Shown here one piece after another: positions 23,306-34,105 of a stretch of 64,000 nt of DNA. A program made the position numbers and the translations under genes. A model generated the notes under the pieces. It worked only from the letters and a program-made list of their open reading frames with translations, did not search any database and was not told the origin of the DNA. Origin of the DNA: Oryzias latipes (lineage: Eukaryota; Chordata; Actinopteri; Beloniformes; Adrianichthyidae); contig NC_019876.2 of the NCBI RefSeq assembly GCF_002234675.1, forward strand, positions 23,957,371 through 24,021,370. Direction: 5' to 3'. Numbering within the stretch: position 1 is the first letter of the stretch; each line of letters begins with the position of its first letter.

Positions 23306-23748
23306 GCCAACGCCCTCTTTTATTCAACAAGTTTTAAAGCGCTTATTGAGCAGTCTCGTCAATCAGTCAACCAATGCATTGGATTTTATGTTCAGTTATG
23401 TGTGCACACTTTTTAAATGGCCATTGAAGGTGTAGCGCTACTCATACCTCTGGGTTTTAGAAGTGTTGGGCGCCGAAGCGAAGGCAGAGCTGAACTTCAC
23501 GGACTGCTTCAGTTGTCGGCTCTCTTCCTTGTCCAAATCCACGAATTATTCCAAATGTCCACTCCAATATCCCGATCGGATTTCAACAGAATCGTAGGCT
23601 GCGCTGGGTCTTGCTGATCTTGTCGCTGTCAGCACTGGGTCCAGCTGATTCGATCACTCAAACAATCCAGCGATGCTCTGAACTGGCTTCCGAATCCCGA
23701 GATTTCCATCAATCCATCCAAAGAAAGGAGGGGTTTTTGACTAATAAG

Positions 23749-24108
23749 TGTAGGAGCTAAAGGCCTAGAAACTATTTAACTAAGTTCTAGCTCCTTTGAT
23801 ACACTGAGATGTGCGACGCCAGAGTTGATTGACGCGCCAAGCGGGCTGTCGTTTCCTTATACGACGAAGAAAAATGAGTCCTTTACTCCGATCAACTTTG
23901 CATTACTTTGTTTCTTTTTATTAATTTACACTACTGAACGGATTGGACTACTCTTTTGCTTCATTTCCCGCACAAGCGGTCAAAAACCATTTCTCCATCT
24001 GGCTCATGCACACCTGTGTGTGGTCAGATCATCAACCAATTTATAATTGACAGCAAAACATGAAAACAGCGACACCCACAGGACATGTTTCTCAATAGGG
24101 TTCCTACA
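23749..24108 (-). repeat. BEL/Pao 5' LTR
   Basis: Right copy of the 360-base LTR, which drives transcription toward lower coordinates. The 440 bases between it and the start codon (23305) form the leader. Confidence 0.92.
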
Positions 24109-25170
24109 ATATTAATTAAATGCTGCTGTGAACAGGTGAGTTTTTAACCTGGATTTAAAGACACTGAGTGTTTCAGCAAATCTAATGTTTTCTGGAAGTC
24201 TATTCCAGATCTGTGGAGCATAGAAAGTGAATGCAGCTTCACCATGTTTAGTTCTGGCTCTAGGGACTGATAAAAGACCAGATCCAGAAGAGCGGAGAGG
24301 TCTGGCTGGTACATACTGGGTCAGGAGGTCAGCCATGTATTTTGGTGCTAAGCCATTCAAAGCTTTGTAAACTAGTAACAGGACTTTAAAGTCTATCCTC
24401 TGACAGACTGGTAGCCAGTGTAAAGACCTCAGAACTGGACTAATGTGGTCCACTTTCTTGGTCCTTGTGAGAACCCGAGCTGCAGAGTTCTGAATGAGCT
24501 GTAGTTTCCTGATGGATTTTTTTGGTAGTCCTGTAAACACACTGTTACAGTAATCAAGTCGACTGAAGACGAAAGCATGTACTAGTTTCTGCTTAGACAT
24601 CAGATCTTTAATCCTTGAGATATTTTTTAGATGATAATAGGCTGATTTTGTGACTGCCTTAATTTGCTTATCAAAATTTAGGTCTGTGTCTATCAATACA
24701 CCCAAGTTTTTGGCCTGGTTGGTAGTTTTTAGTTGAATAGATTGAAGCTCTAATTTGACGTCCAACCTTTTTTCTTTAGCCCCAAAGACAATAACCTCAG
24801 TTTTGTTTTTGTTTAGCTGAAGTAAATTATGGCACATCCAGTCATTAATGTCCTCAATGCATTTACCTAGAGCCTTCACAGGTTCTCGGTCGCCTGGTGT
24901 CAGTTTAATATATATCTGTGTATCATCTGCATAACTATGGTAGCTAATGTTGTTGTTCTTTATCACTTGGGCCAGTGGGAGCATGTAGATGTTAAATAAA
25001 AGTGGTCCCAGGATGGAGCCTTGGGGTACTCCACATGTAATTTCTATTGGCTTAGAAGTGAAGTTACCAATGGACACAAAATATTTCCTGTTTTCTAAGT
25101 ACGTTTTGAACCAGTTTAATACTGGCCCAGTGAGACCCACCCAGCTTTCCCTGCTCTGGTCCCTCAGCAC
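24109..25170 (-). mobile_element. L2-clade LINE, reverse transcriptase 3' half
   Basis: Open on the minus strand for about 350 codons. It has reverse transcriptase motifs CGVPQGSILGPLLFNIYMLP and SYADDTQIYI (the YADD catalytic box), then NKNKTEVIVFG, LGVLIDTDLNF, RLDYCNSVFTGLP and LHWLPVCQRIDFK, which together mark the L2 group. The copy is 5'-truncated near 25170 and so lacks the endonuclease and first polymerase motifs. The BEL element lies in its 3' untranslated part; the tail continues at 16529-16741. The long open frame suggests it is not very old. Confidence 0.85.
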
Positions 25171-25239
25171 CTGATGCAGACCTTGTTTGGCCTGGCGACG
25201 TCTGAGCCGGCATGACATGTGGTTCATTGTCTCTTCATT

Positions 25240-25465
25240 GTGAGGTAGGCATTAGCGTTAAGGGTCTTGCCCAAGGACCCACACTGGGTGATGATAATTG
25301 CCCATCATTGTTATGGTAATTGCGCCATTTCCATTGCCATTTTTTCCAATACCATTAATTGTTCATTCCGCCCTGGGAATCTAACCCGGGTTTCCTGCAT
25401 GACAGTCCTGCACCGATGCGATATGCAAACTGTCAGATCACCACACCGTGACTAAGCCTTAAGGC
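25240..25465 (-). mobile_element. tRNA-derived SINE (same family as 36458-36722)
   Basis: On the minus strand it carries a B-box-like GGGTTAGATTCCCAG, then a tract with AATGGTATTGG and CAATTACCATAACAATG, then ATCACCCAGTGTGGGTCC and AGACCCTTAACGCTAATGCC. The same phrases in the same order occur in the SINE at 36458. Its tail is replaced or lost at 25240, close to the L2 5' end. Confidence 0.65.
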
Positions 25466-25479
25466 AGCAGGAGGTATAA

Positions 25480-25790
25480 ATGATAAATGTCTATCAAGGG
25501 GTAAAGGTGATGTCTTATCATCTTCTTACCTTTCTTAACAACTCTCAGCTGCCAAACCATACTGTGCTGCAGGATGTCAGGCTCTCGATAGACAAGCGGT
25601 AGAAGGTCATCAGCAGGTTGGTGTTGAGATTGTTCTTCCTGAGGACCCTCAGGAATTGTAAACAGTGATGAGCCTGCTGAGATGCTTGCTTTCCAAAAGA
25701 GGTCTGAAAAGATGAGGATGCCAACAAACCTGAAAATGTGGACCCTCTCCACATGCTCATCAGACACATGGGGGGGGACTTGATTTGAGA
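25480..25790 (-). mobile_element. Rex1-like LINE fragment
   Basis: Minus-strand frames, interrupted by shifts, give FLRVLRKNNLNTNLLMTFYR followed by LSIESLTSCSTVWFGS. This matches the C-terminal part of Rex1/Babar-type reverse transcriptases and parallels the fuller copy at 54494-55137 (TFYQSSIQSLLTYCITVWFG). Too short and broken to be functional. Confidence 0.65.
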
Positions 25791-26491
25791 GGATGTTTTT
25801 TCATCCAGTGACATGAGTGTGTGTGCATTGTTGTGGGGGCTTTTTCCAGATTCTCTCCTGGACTATTGTTTTGAAAGCAGAACTGTGAGTGGGGAACTAT
25901 GGCAAAGGGGCTCTCTGTTGTTACATTCAATTCAGTTTTATTCATATATCACAATATTACACGCAACGGGCTTCATACCAGTAGTTGTACAAAGCATAAA
26001 ATAAGTTATAAAATACAGTAGCGGATTGCTAAACTAACTAGATCTGTTCTCATGATATGCAAACTGGTGAGGGTCAAAGTCTGTGGGAAGATGGTCCTTA
26101 ATATGCTAAAGAAGTAGCCATTCAAATTACTTCATGATCATTGGAGTGAGGACTTGTGGTCGGTAGTCATTACGGCTGGTTGGAGAATTATTCCACACTG
26201 GGATTCTCACTTTTGCAACAATTATCACAGGTAACATTTTATACATTTCATTATTTTATAAATGTTTTAGGTATTTTTATTTAAATCATTCTATCATGGA
26301 TACTTTACTCATATGTAGATTATTAATTTAAAAATAAAACCTGCTACTAAAAAAGAAACTACAATATTTTATATTTCCAAAAATCATTTACAAAATCCAG
26401 TGTTTGACCTCAAATTCAGAAAGAAGTCAAATTTTACATTGTTCATCCTATGGATCAAAAAAGGTGATCAAATCTCCTGGGATTTAAAGGT
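25791..26491. other. Intergenic, 3' flank of NITR gene 2
   Basis: No gene. TTCAATTCAGTTTTATTCATATATCAC at 25928 resembles the AT-rich 3' end of a fish retroelement. From about 26440 the sequence becomes similar to the flank of NITR gene 1. Confidence 0.4.
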
Positions 26492-27879
26492 TCAGTTCTG
26501 CTGTCTCACACTGGCATAAAGACAGACTGTGTTTATGTCGTTCTTCTGTCTTCTTGATCTGTTGGACTTCTTAACATTAACAGCAGCATAATGGAGGCTT
26601 TCTGCGTCTCTGTTCTCAGCCTGAAACCAAATTGACAGAAGAGAATCACAGAGTGAACTTTGAGGCAATCCAAGATTAACATGATAACTGAAGAGAGTTG
26701 AGTCTCACCTCTGAGCTTCTTAAGGGGGCAGCAGGTGATCTTTCCTCTGGTTATTAAACAGAGAAAAGTTTAATTCGTGAACACACGTGTTAAATACAGT
26801 GAAAGACGTTTGTGTACCTGTGGAGGTGCAGTTGTTGCTTTTGTGGATTTTCCACAGCAGAAAAAGCAGAAAAGCAACGAGGACGCTCATGACCGTCAAT
26901 AATCCAACCAAAGTGTTCAGAATCACAGAGTTCAGAGGAGCTGCAGAGTCTGGAACCAGATTAAAATCAATTTAACTTTAAATTCACTTGACTATTGTTT
27001 CATCCACAAACTTTATTCTTTAAAGGTAAATCTCACCTGTGAGGTCCACCTTGGTCCCATTTCCAAACAGTATGTGTCCACATGAGACAACAGCACAGTA
27101 GTAGATCCCAGCATGAGACTCTGTCAGGTTCTTCATGTGCAGCTCATAGACACAGCTGTGTGTTTGTGTGTTGTTCTTTCTCTCACACTGATCATTCCTG
27201 CCTCCATGAGTGTAAATGAGTCCTGGATGAGAGTCTTCAGAGTCTTTGAACCAGTAAACTCTGTGTTCTTCATCACAGCTCCCAGTGTGTACTGTACAGT
27301 TCAGAGTCACAGAGTCTCCTGCATGGATGTTCTCAGAGGATGACTGACTCACTGAAGTCAGAACGTAAGAAGAAGGGTCCTTCACAAGGACACTAAAGCT
27401 CTCCAAAAATGTAAGTGAGTAAGAATCAGAACTTATGCAGTTATAGGTAGCCGAGTCTGAAAATTGTAAATTCAAAATCTTCAGGTGATGATTTTGGTTT
27501 TCTGTATCCAGTCTAAAGCGTGATTTGTTCTTGAACTCATCAAAAAATGTCACTTCTGTGCTGTGCACATAGAAACTTGACAGAAGTTCAGGTTTGCGTC
27601 GTAATCTTTGCTTGGACCAGAAAATCCGTTTTACAGTTTTAACTTCATAAGAACATTCTAAAGTAACAGTTTCACCAACGTAGGCAGATAGAAAATCTCC
27701 TTTCTGCTGTACAGAAGATAATATTTTTGGATACATGTCTAGACCTGGAGTGAAACAAAAAACATAAAATCTTAAAGAATGTCAAAAAAATGAGCATTGA
27801 AATTATAAAACCATGACTCACCATTTCCTCCTACAAACAAGCATGTCAGAAAGAAAACAAAGAGCTTAGAAATCATCAT
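26492..27879 (-). CDS. nitr: Novel immune-type receptor (NITR), V-I type with ITIM, gene 2
   Basis: Close paralogue of NITR gene 1 with the same plan. Minus-strand exons 27879-27822, 27744-27037, 26949-26818, 26746-26709 and 26620-26492 join GT-AG in phase to 354 residues. V and I domains share exon 2. The I domain has the six-cysteine pattern and ends in FGNGTKVDL. It differs from gene 1 at about five positions in the I domain but at about a quarter of V positions, with added basic residues (EVKTVKR, RLRRKPE). The membrane helix (about 266-288) is uncharged; LHYAAV (321-326) is a canonical ITIM. No defect is seen. Expected role: inhibitory receptor on leukocytes. Confidence 0.9.
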
Positions 27880-27926
27880 GTCTGGATTCTCGCTTTGAAA
27901 GAGAAATACAACTGATGATTTTTCAC

Positions 27927-27956
27927 ATTTATAGTGACAAGATGCCCTTTGATTGG
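27927..27956 (-). promoter_or_regulatory. TATA and CCAAT boxes of NITR gene 2
   Basis: Minus-strand CTATAAAT (27934-27927) lies 48 bases before the start codon, and CCAATC (27956-27951) is just upstream, as in NITR gene 1. Surrounding bases have drifted between the two genes while both boxes are unchanged. Confidence 0.65.
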
Positions 27957-29370
27957 CCCTCTGAAGTGACAACAGAGCTAGGAAACATGGTCACATGATC
28001 AAAGCCACAACCAGGTTTGTGTCTGTACAAATGTGATGGCAGTGTCCACTGGGAGACAGTAAAAGACTGACTTCTGCTCAAGATTCCTATAGTTGTGACA
28101 GTTTATTTAGTAGAAAACTATTTCTCGAAGCCTCTCAAGTTATTTAGTATATTCTTTCTGGTTTTGTGTTTTTTATTTATTTATTTTTTACATTGAAATT
28201 GCTCAAGTTCTGCTTCCTGGCTCTAAAGCTTCTACTAGTGCTGGAGATTCATTGAAAGGACGCAGCCTTTGGTGACAGAGGAAGGAACAAGAAAAAAAAC
28301 ACTTTGTTGGTTTCATGCACTGGGCTGTTGAGGTATCCCCCCCAACCCAGTGCTGAAATCCCACGACAACAGCCTCTTGTGGTGCCTTCTACGGGTGGAG
28401 GACAAACAGAAATGCAATTCCACAGCGCTTGACCCAAGAGACTTGAAAGGCGGCCCAGCCACCAGGTGCTAACCTGGCTCCTGGAGAGGGCCCCAGTGAC
28501 GTCAGTATGGACAACTCTGTCAGACAGTAGTAGAGTCCAAAGCTCAGGTTATTACATCAAACAGAAGAACTTTGAGACTTTGAAATGAAGCTTACTGAGG
28601 CAGAAGAAATTAGAAAATGGACACTGTAAGATTTTTTTATTTACAAGTAAACAGTTTGAATAAAACAAATAATTGTGCTTAAAAAAGGGCCAACTTGACC
28701 TCTTATATATCAGAGATGAGCAAACCTTTAATTCAGGAGCCACACTTACTTTTGATCATTTAGAAATGGCTTAGATCCCTATGACATTTATACATACATG
28801 AGATTCAGTCTAAATAAACTCATTTGGTGCATTTGGAGCCTACTGTGTTCAAGCTCCTCTTTTTCTCTTCTCTTCTCATCTCTGCTCACCCCTCTCCCTA
28901 TCTACACAAACACAAATCCATTTGTCATGAATGGAAAATATAACCATAAATGTAAAAAAAAAGTTTATGTCAGGCATTTCTAAAAAGATTTTGGTGTAAA
29001 ATCTAATGTATTAACCCTTAGTAGCCCGGGGCATTTTTGGATTTTTGGGGTCTTTTAATGCGTTTGCCTTTTTATCTTCACCCCAAAAAAATTTTTCATT
29101 ATCTTCTCACTGTCTTCCAAACAACCCCAATTATGTGACTTTACAGTTTTTGTTGCCATTTTGTCATTCTGCATCACTGCACTGGACGTAAATTAACACA
29201 CATGTCATGTCCTGTGGTTCACTCACAGCTTCTTCTCAGCTGGTCCTAGTTTAGGAAATTACTTTCATCAGCCACACCTGGGAAATGTCTTTTACTGCTA
29301 TTATATTTGTTGGATCATGACTTTGATGTTGATTCCATCCTCTTGCCCTAAATGTTGTGAATGTTACTTT
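27957..29370. other. 5' flank of NITR gene 2 and unassigned repeats
   Basis: Up to about 28085 it matches the 5' flank of NITR gene 1. 28440-28505 holds a short GGCCCAGCCACCAGGTGC piece like 11240-11300. Near 28705 CAGAGATGAGCAAACC looks like a hAT terminus, but no partner end was found. Near 29010 TTAACCCTTAGTAGCCCGGGG could be a piggyBac-type end, also without partner. No gene is seen. Confidence 0.4.
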
Positions 29371-31042
29371 CAATCCACCCACTCTGTTTGGACTGCAACC
29401 TTGATGTGGTGGAAGGGTTTGAGAGCTCGAGTGATCTTAAGTGCCAAGCGGTCCTGGAGCCTGTGCCCCTAGTTGGGTCTCCAATGGCAGACAGGTCCTT
29501 GGTCAAGTGCCTGACAAAGAGCGTTTAAAAAACCCTTAATGAGTGATACAAATCTAGATAAATTTAGATCGCCCTCAAAGGTATTGCTGGGGCACCACTC
29601 TGTAGCCAGGCTGGGGTTTGGGGCTTGCAGGTTAGTGCCTAGAGGCTGGGGCTTGTCCTACAGGCTGTGGTCAGGCCCAACCCAAAGTGGTTACGTGGGT
29701 TCACACCCCCGTGGCCCCACCACCTGCAGAAGAGTTAAAAAGGGACCCGTATAGTCTGGTTTTGGTAGCAATGAAGGTGGGTACTAACCCACTGAAGTAC
29801 TAAAGACCTAATCCCCAGGTAATGAAATCTGGCTCTATTAAGAGTTCAAATGTCAACTCTCTGGGAAGGCAGGAGCCTGAGCTTTTGCGGAGGTCCGGAG
29901 GTACTAGGTTACTAGGAACTAGATTCAGTTGGAACTTAATCCCTGAAAATGGGGTTTTACACTCTACTAATTTAGAGTTGCTAATTGTGAGAATTGCTGT
30001 GTGTGCTTACTTGTGAGCCCCCAGCTTAGCCACCAATTTCTAGATTTTACCTTGGTGGATAGAAGGATTGTAGATCTCTACCTTTGGGTAGAGTATAAGT
30101 CTCAGACTCTGGTTTCAGCCTTCAGGTCAAACAGCAATTCAGAAATACCTGGCCAACTTGGTGTCTCACTGGAAAGCATACCAAATGGGAGATTCCATTG
30201 TCCTAATGAGGGACTTCAATGTCCGTGTGGGTGACAGCCTGGGAGAGCCTGAATGGAAGAAATGGCCCCCTTTATCTGAACCCGAGAAGTTTTATGTTGT
30301 TGGACTTCTGCACTTGTCAGTTTGTCCATAACAAGTACCAATTTTGAACACAAGGGTGTCCATCATTGCAAGTGGCACAAGGACATCCTGGGCAGGAGGT
30401 CGATGGTAAATTTAGTAGGAAACCTTTGGCCGTGTATCTTGAATCATGTGTTCTCTATTGTCTCTGCAGCTGTTTGGAGCCGTGGTTGCAAAATCTCTGC
30501 CTGTCAAAGTGGCAATTACCAAACCTGGGGGTGGACACCTAAAGTAAACGATGCCTTAAAGCTGAAAGATTAGTCCTAACAAGACTGGCTGACTTGTGAT
30601 TCACCTGAGGCAGCTGACAGGTACTGGCAGTCTAAGCAAGCTCCTGGGAGAGGTTTGGTAAGCAATAGGACTCAAAATTTCTGGAGAAACAATCCGGTCC
30701 TTAGGAAAGAGAACAATTTTTTTGCCAGCACTTTTTTTTTGTGTGGGTGGCTAGCTGTTGACTTTGACTAGGGATATGGATGGGCAGTGGAGGGAACACT
30801 TGAGGATCTCCTGAACCTTGCTGGCTTCTGTCGAGGAGTCAGAGGCTGGGGACACTGGAGTGTCCATTACCCAGGCTGAAATCACTGAGGTAGTTAGAAT
30901 GTTCCTTGATGGCAAGGCGTTGTGATGGATAAAGTCGGTCCCAAGTATCTCATGTTTTTGGATGCTGTGGGACTGTCTGGGCTGACATTTCCTTCCAGTA
31001 TTGCATGACGGTCAGGTATATTACCACTGGATTGTGCAGCCT
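29371..31042 (+). mobile_element. Decayed LINE (I/Nimb-like, endonuclease region)
   Basis: The text resembles a very common fish non-LTR element that I place near the I/Nimb group: a GTGGTGGAAGGGTTTGAGAG start, GGTCTCCAATGGCAGACAGG, GGCCCCACCACCTGCAGAAGA, then an endonuclease-coding part with GGGACTTCAATGTCCGTGTGGG (30209), AACCCGAGAAG, and AAGGGTGTCCATCATTGCAAGTGG. Many frameshifts and stops break it. A solo LTR (31048-31437) sits near its right end. Family placement is from memory; that it is a dead LINE is more secure than its clade. Confidence 0.55.
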
Positions 31043-31047
31043 TGGGT

Positions 31048-31437
31048 TGTCAGGCAGGTGGGGCTAGTGAGCGTGAAGGACCCAAAATGCAGAGACGGGA
31101 GGCACATGGTTCCAGGGCAAGGGGTTTATTAACGCAACAAGAAGCGCTGTAGAGCAGGGTAACAAAACCAAAACTAACTGTGGCCTAAACATGGAAACAT
31201 GGCAGGGAAGAGAAGTTAATGGACCAGCACAAGAGGAAGGCAGAGACAAGACTTAAATACAAACAGTACTGACAAGACGCAGGTGAACATGATCAGGAGA
31301 GATTGGGACTAGAGAAGTAAAACTCAAAACATGACATAACAGTAAACCTTTTAAAATAAAACAGGAAAAAGAAATCAAACATGACAAAAAATAAGACGGA
31401 AAACAAAAACCAATACAAAGGAACCCAAACCATAACA
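31048..31437 (-). mobile_element. Solo LTR, family S, copy 1
   Basis: A 390-base segment starting TGTCA and ending TAACA, flanked by TGGGT on both sides (31043-31047 and 31438-31442). It matches 43500-43915 and, in the opposite orientation, 56285-56677. Shared signals include CCCAAAATGCAGAGACGGGAGGC. On the minus strand a TTAATAAACCCCTTGCCC segment supplies the polyadenylation signal. A five-base duplication fits Ty3/Gypsy-type integration. The internal part was lost by LTR-LTR recombination. Confidence 0.85.
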
Positions 31438-31535
31438 TGGGTGGTGGATCACGCTAATATCAATACGTTATCGTGGTATTAATAAAATCGATAATCAGAT
31501 CGATAGACCACTAATTTACCTTCTAGTATTCTTAA

Positions 31536-32446
31536 TAGTGATGGGAATTCTGGCTCTTCTTAGAGCCCTGGCTCCTTTGGATCGGCTCACTAAAAAGAAC
31601 CGGCTCTTTTGGTCCCAAACAGCTCTTTGGTTGTTTTGTTGCTTTATTTGGTTTATTATCAACAACTATATAAAAATGTGAACAAATGAATAACTTATGT
31701 AAAAAAGCACTTTTATTCAAGTGTATAATATGTATATACTATTATTCCTTCCAGATAAAATGTTCAAAATAAATGATTAAAAAGAAACAAAAGAAAAAAA
31801 AACTGTTGATTACAATGTAACTTTTACTTACTGGTACATAATATTTTAGCTTTTTCATTTTTAAACAAATTTGAGGCATAACAACACAAAACACTGCAAC
31901 CACAACACAAAGCACAATTTCAAATGTGTAAAACAAAATGGAACAAAGCTTCTGTCAGTGTTGATCTGCCCTGTTTTGGAGAAGATTGTCTCAGGTTCCT
32001 GTGCAGGTTAGTTGTGGAGCCAGTTCTAGACTGAACTATTTTCCTGCCGACTCTACACTCTTCCTTTTTTACTATCAATAAAATTGAAGTGTTTCCAGTT
32101 TTTTGTTCCTTTGTCCAGCCTCACTCATTATCTTTACTTAACACTTTTGTGTTGATGTAGTTTGTTGCCGTTGCACCTGGCGCTCTTTCCCTCATACTCG
32201 GTTTCCGTGCTACTGCTGTGGCGCGTAATGAACCCCCCCCTTTCCCGCGCTCACTCAGTGCAACCCCCCTCTACACTTCCCCGTGCTTGGCTCAAACCAT
32301 AAACTTTAAATACAGTAAATGTATGTCTAAGGCGCCAACATGTGTGGTTAACGACACAAAAAGAGAAGTTAAAAAAAAGAGCTGGCTCTTGTCGTTTACT
32401 ATAAAGAGCTCTTGGAGTTGTTTCATTCGTGACCGACCCATCACTA
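31536..32446. mobile_element. Non-autonomous hAT, 911 bp, perfect 8-bp duplication
   Basis: Ends are TAGTGATGGG and its exact complement CCCATCACTA; the flanks are ATTCTTAA on both sides (31528-31535 and 32447-32454). Subterminal parts contain several AAGAGC/GCTCTT motifs (near 31555-31625 and 32380-32410), likely transposase binding repeats. No transposase is encoded. It is separate from the two other hAT relics, whose ends differ. Confidence 0.88.
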
Positions 32447-32456
32447 ATTCTTAAAA

Positions 32457-34105
32457 CAACTTGAGTTTAAAGTACAAGCAAGACGCGTTGGTGTGAAAGT
32501 TGAGCAGCTTCGCTGGCTGTGGTTTTAGTGTAGTGTGCTTAAGTGTGAGAAAAATGTCCCTCCAATGGAAGGTTAAGAAAACAAAGGCGGGGGGGGGGTC
32601 AGCGGGGAGTCAGATGACTCTTGTTTGCACTATTGTGCATGGAAAATATTCATCTGCACATGATGCAGCAACTTAATGAGTTTTATAACCTGTCCAGTAA
32701 ATCCTAAATACTTTATGAAGTCAACTTCATCAAACCTCTCAGTGTTTGTTCAGCAATGACAACAAAGCAAAATGCTACAATGCTGCTTTTTTTGCAGCAT
32801 TGTTGCTGCTGGTAACCTGAAGTCAAAGACAGCAGCTTCAACCACACGCTGCTGCTCCTGGGGGGGTTTCAGTGTTCTTTTGTGGTGCTTCACACCTCAC
32901 ACTGCTGCCCCTGTTCCGACAACAACTTCACCAAATATCATAGTTTTAAAGATAAAACATAGACTTTTATATAACTAACACTGTCTTTAGTTGGGATGTC
33001 ATGAGAAAATGAGGAGGACGCGTCCAGTTCAAAGGAAAACAGTTTATCAACTAGGAAGGTTGTGAAATCCGGAAACTGGCGAGGTAGATGGTAGATGCAT
33101 GCTGTCCAAAACGTGGAGGTAATCCAAGAGGTGAATCCGACTGGAGGATGAATTGGACAACTGGAATAAGAAAACAGGAAGGACTAGAGAAAACATTAAC
33201 TTTTAGGAGTGCATTAGCAGAAATAACCAGAAGAGGGAGACAAAGGGAAAGAGATCCGCCAGACCATGATGCAGGGTTTCATCACATCACAAATTCTTTC
33301 CAGACAATTCATCCAGTTTTGTTTGATCCTGTTAAAGAAATAAGACTGACTGATCAAAACATTGGAGATCTTTTTACCTAAACTAAAATAAATTACACCC
33401 ATAACTTTAAATAAACCTCAGTGTTTGTAGAGTTTGGAAATGTTAACTTTAATATAAAAGTTTATTCTGTTTGTGGTCACGACTGAAGTCTTCCTGCAGC
33501 AGAAACACAGAGAGCAGCTCACTTTTTGTTGTCTCGTCTTTACACTAAATCTATTTTTGGATCCTGTTGATGCTGCTCAGACCACACTGTGCCCCTACCC
33601 CATCTACCTTTCAGTATGACTCAGTTTTTGAGTCACAGGAGAACAAAGATGCAAATGTTTTCAAATTAAAAGAGTTAAAACAGCAAATCTAAAGATTTAT
33701 TCATCATTTAAACAAAGATTCAGGTCCATCTGTTGGAAGAACAAACAGCATAAGTATCCAGGTCTCCATCTTCTGAAGGCGCTTGCTTCTGTTCTGTTTC
33801 TGAAAAAAGAAAAAAAAAACTTTTGATTGAAACCAGAACCTAGTCTGCAAACATCTCTGTTCATTTCTGTGGTTTCATCAAAGTCTGACAGGTTTGTCTC
33901 ATCAGCCTCCACATCTGTGCTAAAGTCCTGAATGCAGCAGCTTCATGGATCATTCAGAGGCTCAGTCTCCAACACACAGACACAGTCACATCTTCCACAC
34001 ACCGCTGCTCTGAGATGACCAGTTCATGAAGCTGAGTTGCAGTTCCAGCAGCTTCCTGATTGGACCTGGTGGCAGCAAACAGCCTTTGTTTAGATAGTCA
34101 ATGAG
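32457..34105. repeat. NITR-locus spacer block, copy C
   Basis: Best match of copy A: GAGAAAAATGTCCCTCCAATGG (32547) resembles 3018, GACAATTCATCCAGTTTTG (33304) resembles 3539, the GATCCTGTTGATGCTGCTCAGACC segment (33560) matches 3811, and CTGCAGTTCCAGCAGCTTCCTG-type sequence (34039) matches 4259. It lies upstream of NITR gene 2 and before NITR gene 3. 33000-33280 is an insertion relative to copy A with no recognised content. Confidence 0.7.

Larger units (their letters stand above)
16742..24108 (-). mobile_element. Intact BEL/Pao LTR retrotransposon
   Basis: Complete element of 7367 bases: two 360-base LTRs (16742-17101 and 23749-24108) that start TGTAGGAGC and end in its complement, and a 5-base target duplication ATATT (16737-16741 and 24109-24113). 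Reading the LTRs side by side I find one difference, C or T nine bases from the end. Next to the 3' LTR lies a purine tract AGGGGCCGGCG, suited to prime plus-strand synthesis. One open frame of 2043 codons fills the inside. LTRs this alike mean a very recent insertion, possibly polymorphic in the species. Confidence 0.95.

Noticed and set aside
16818-24046. Identical 73-codon frames in both BEL LTRs
   Set aside because: Present only because the LTRs are duplicates; no known LTR-encoded protein matches.
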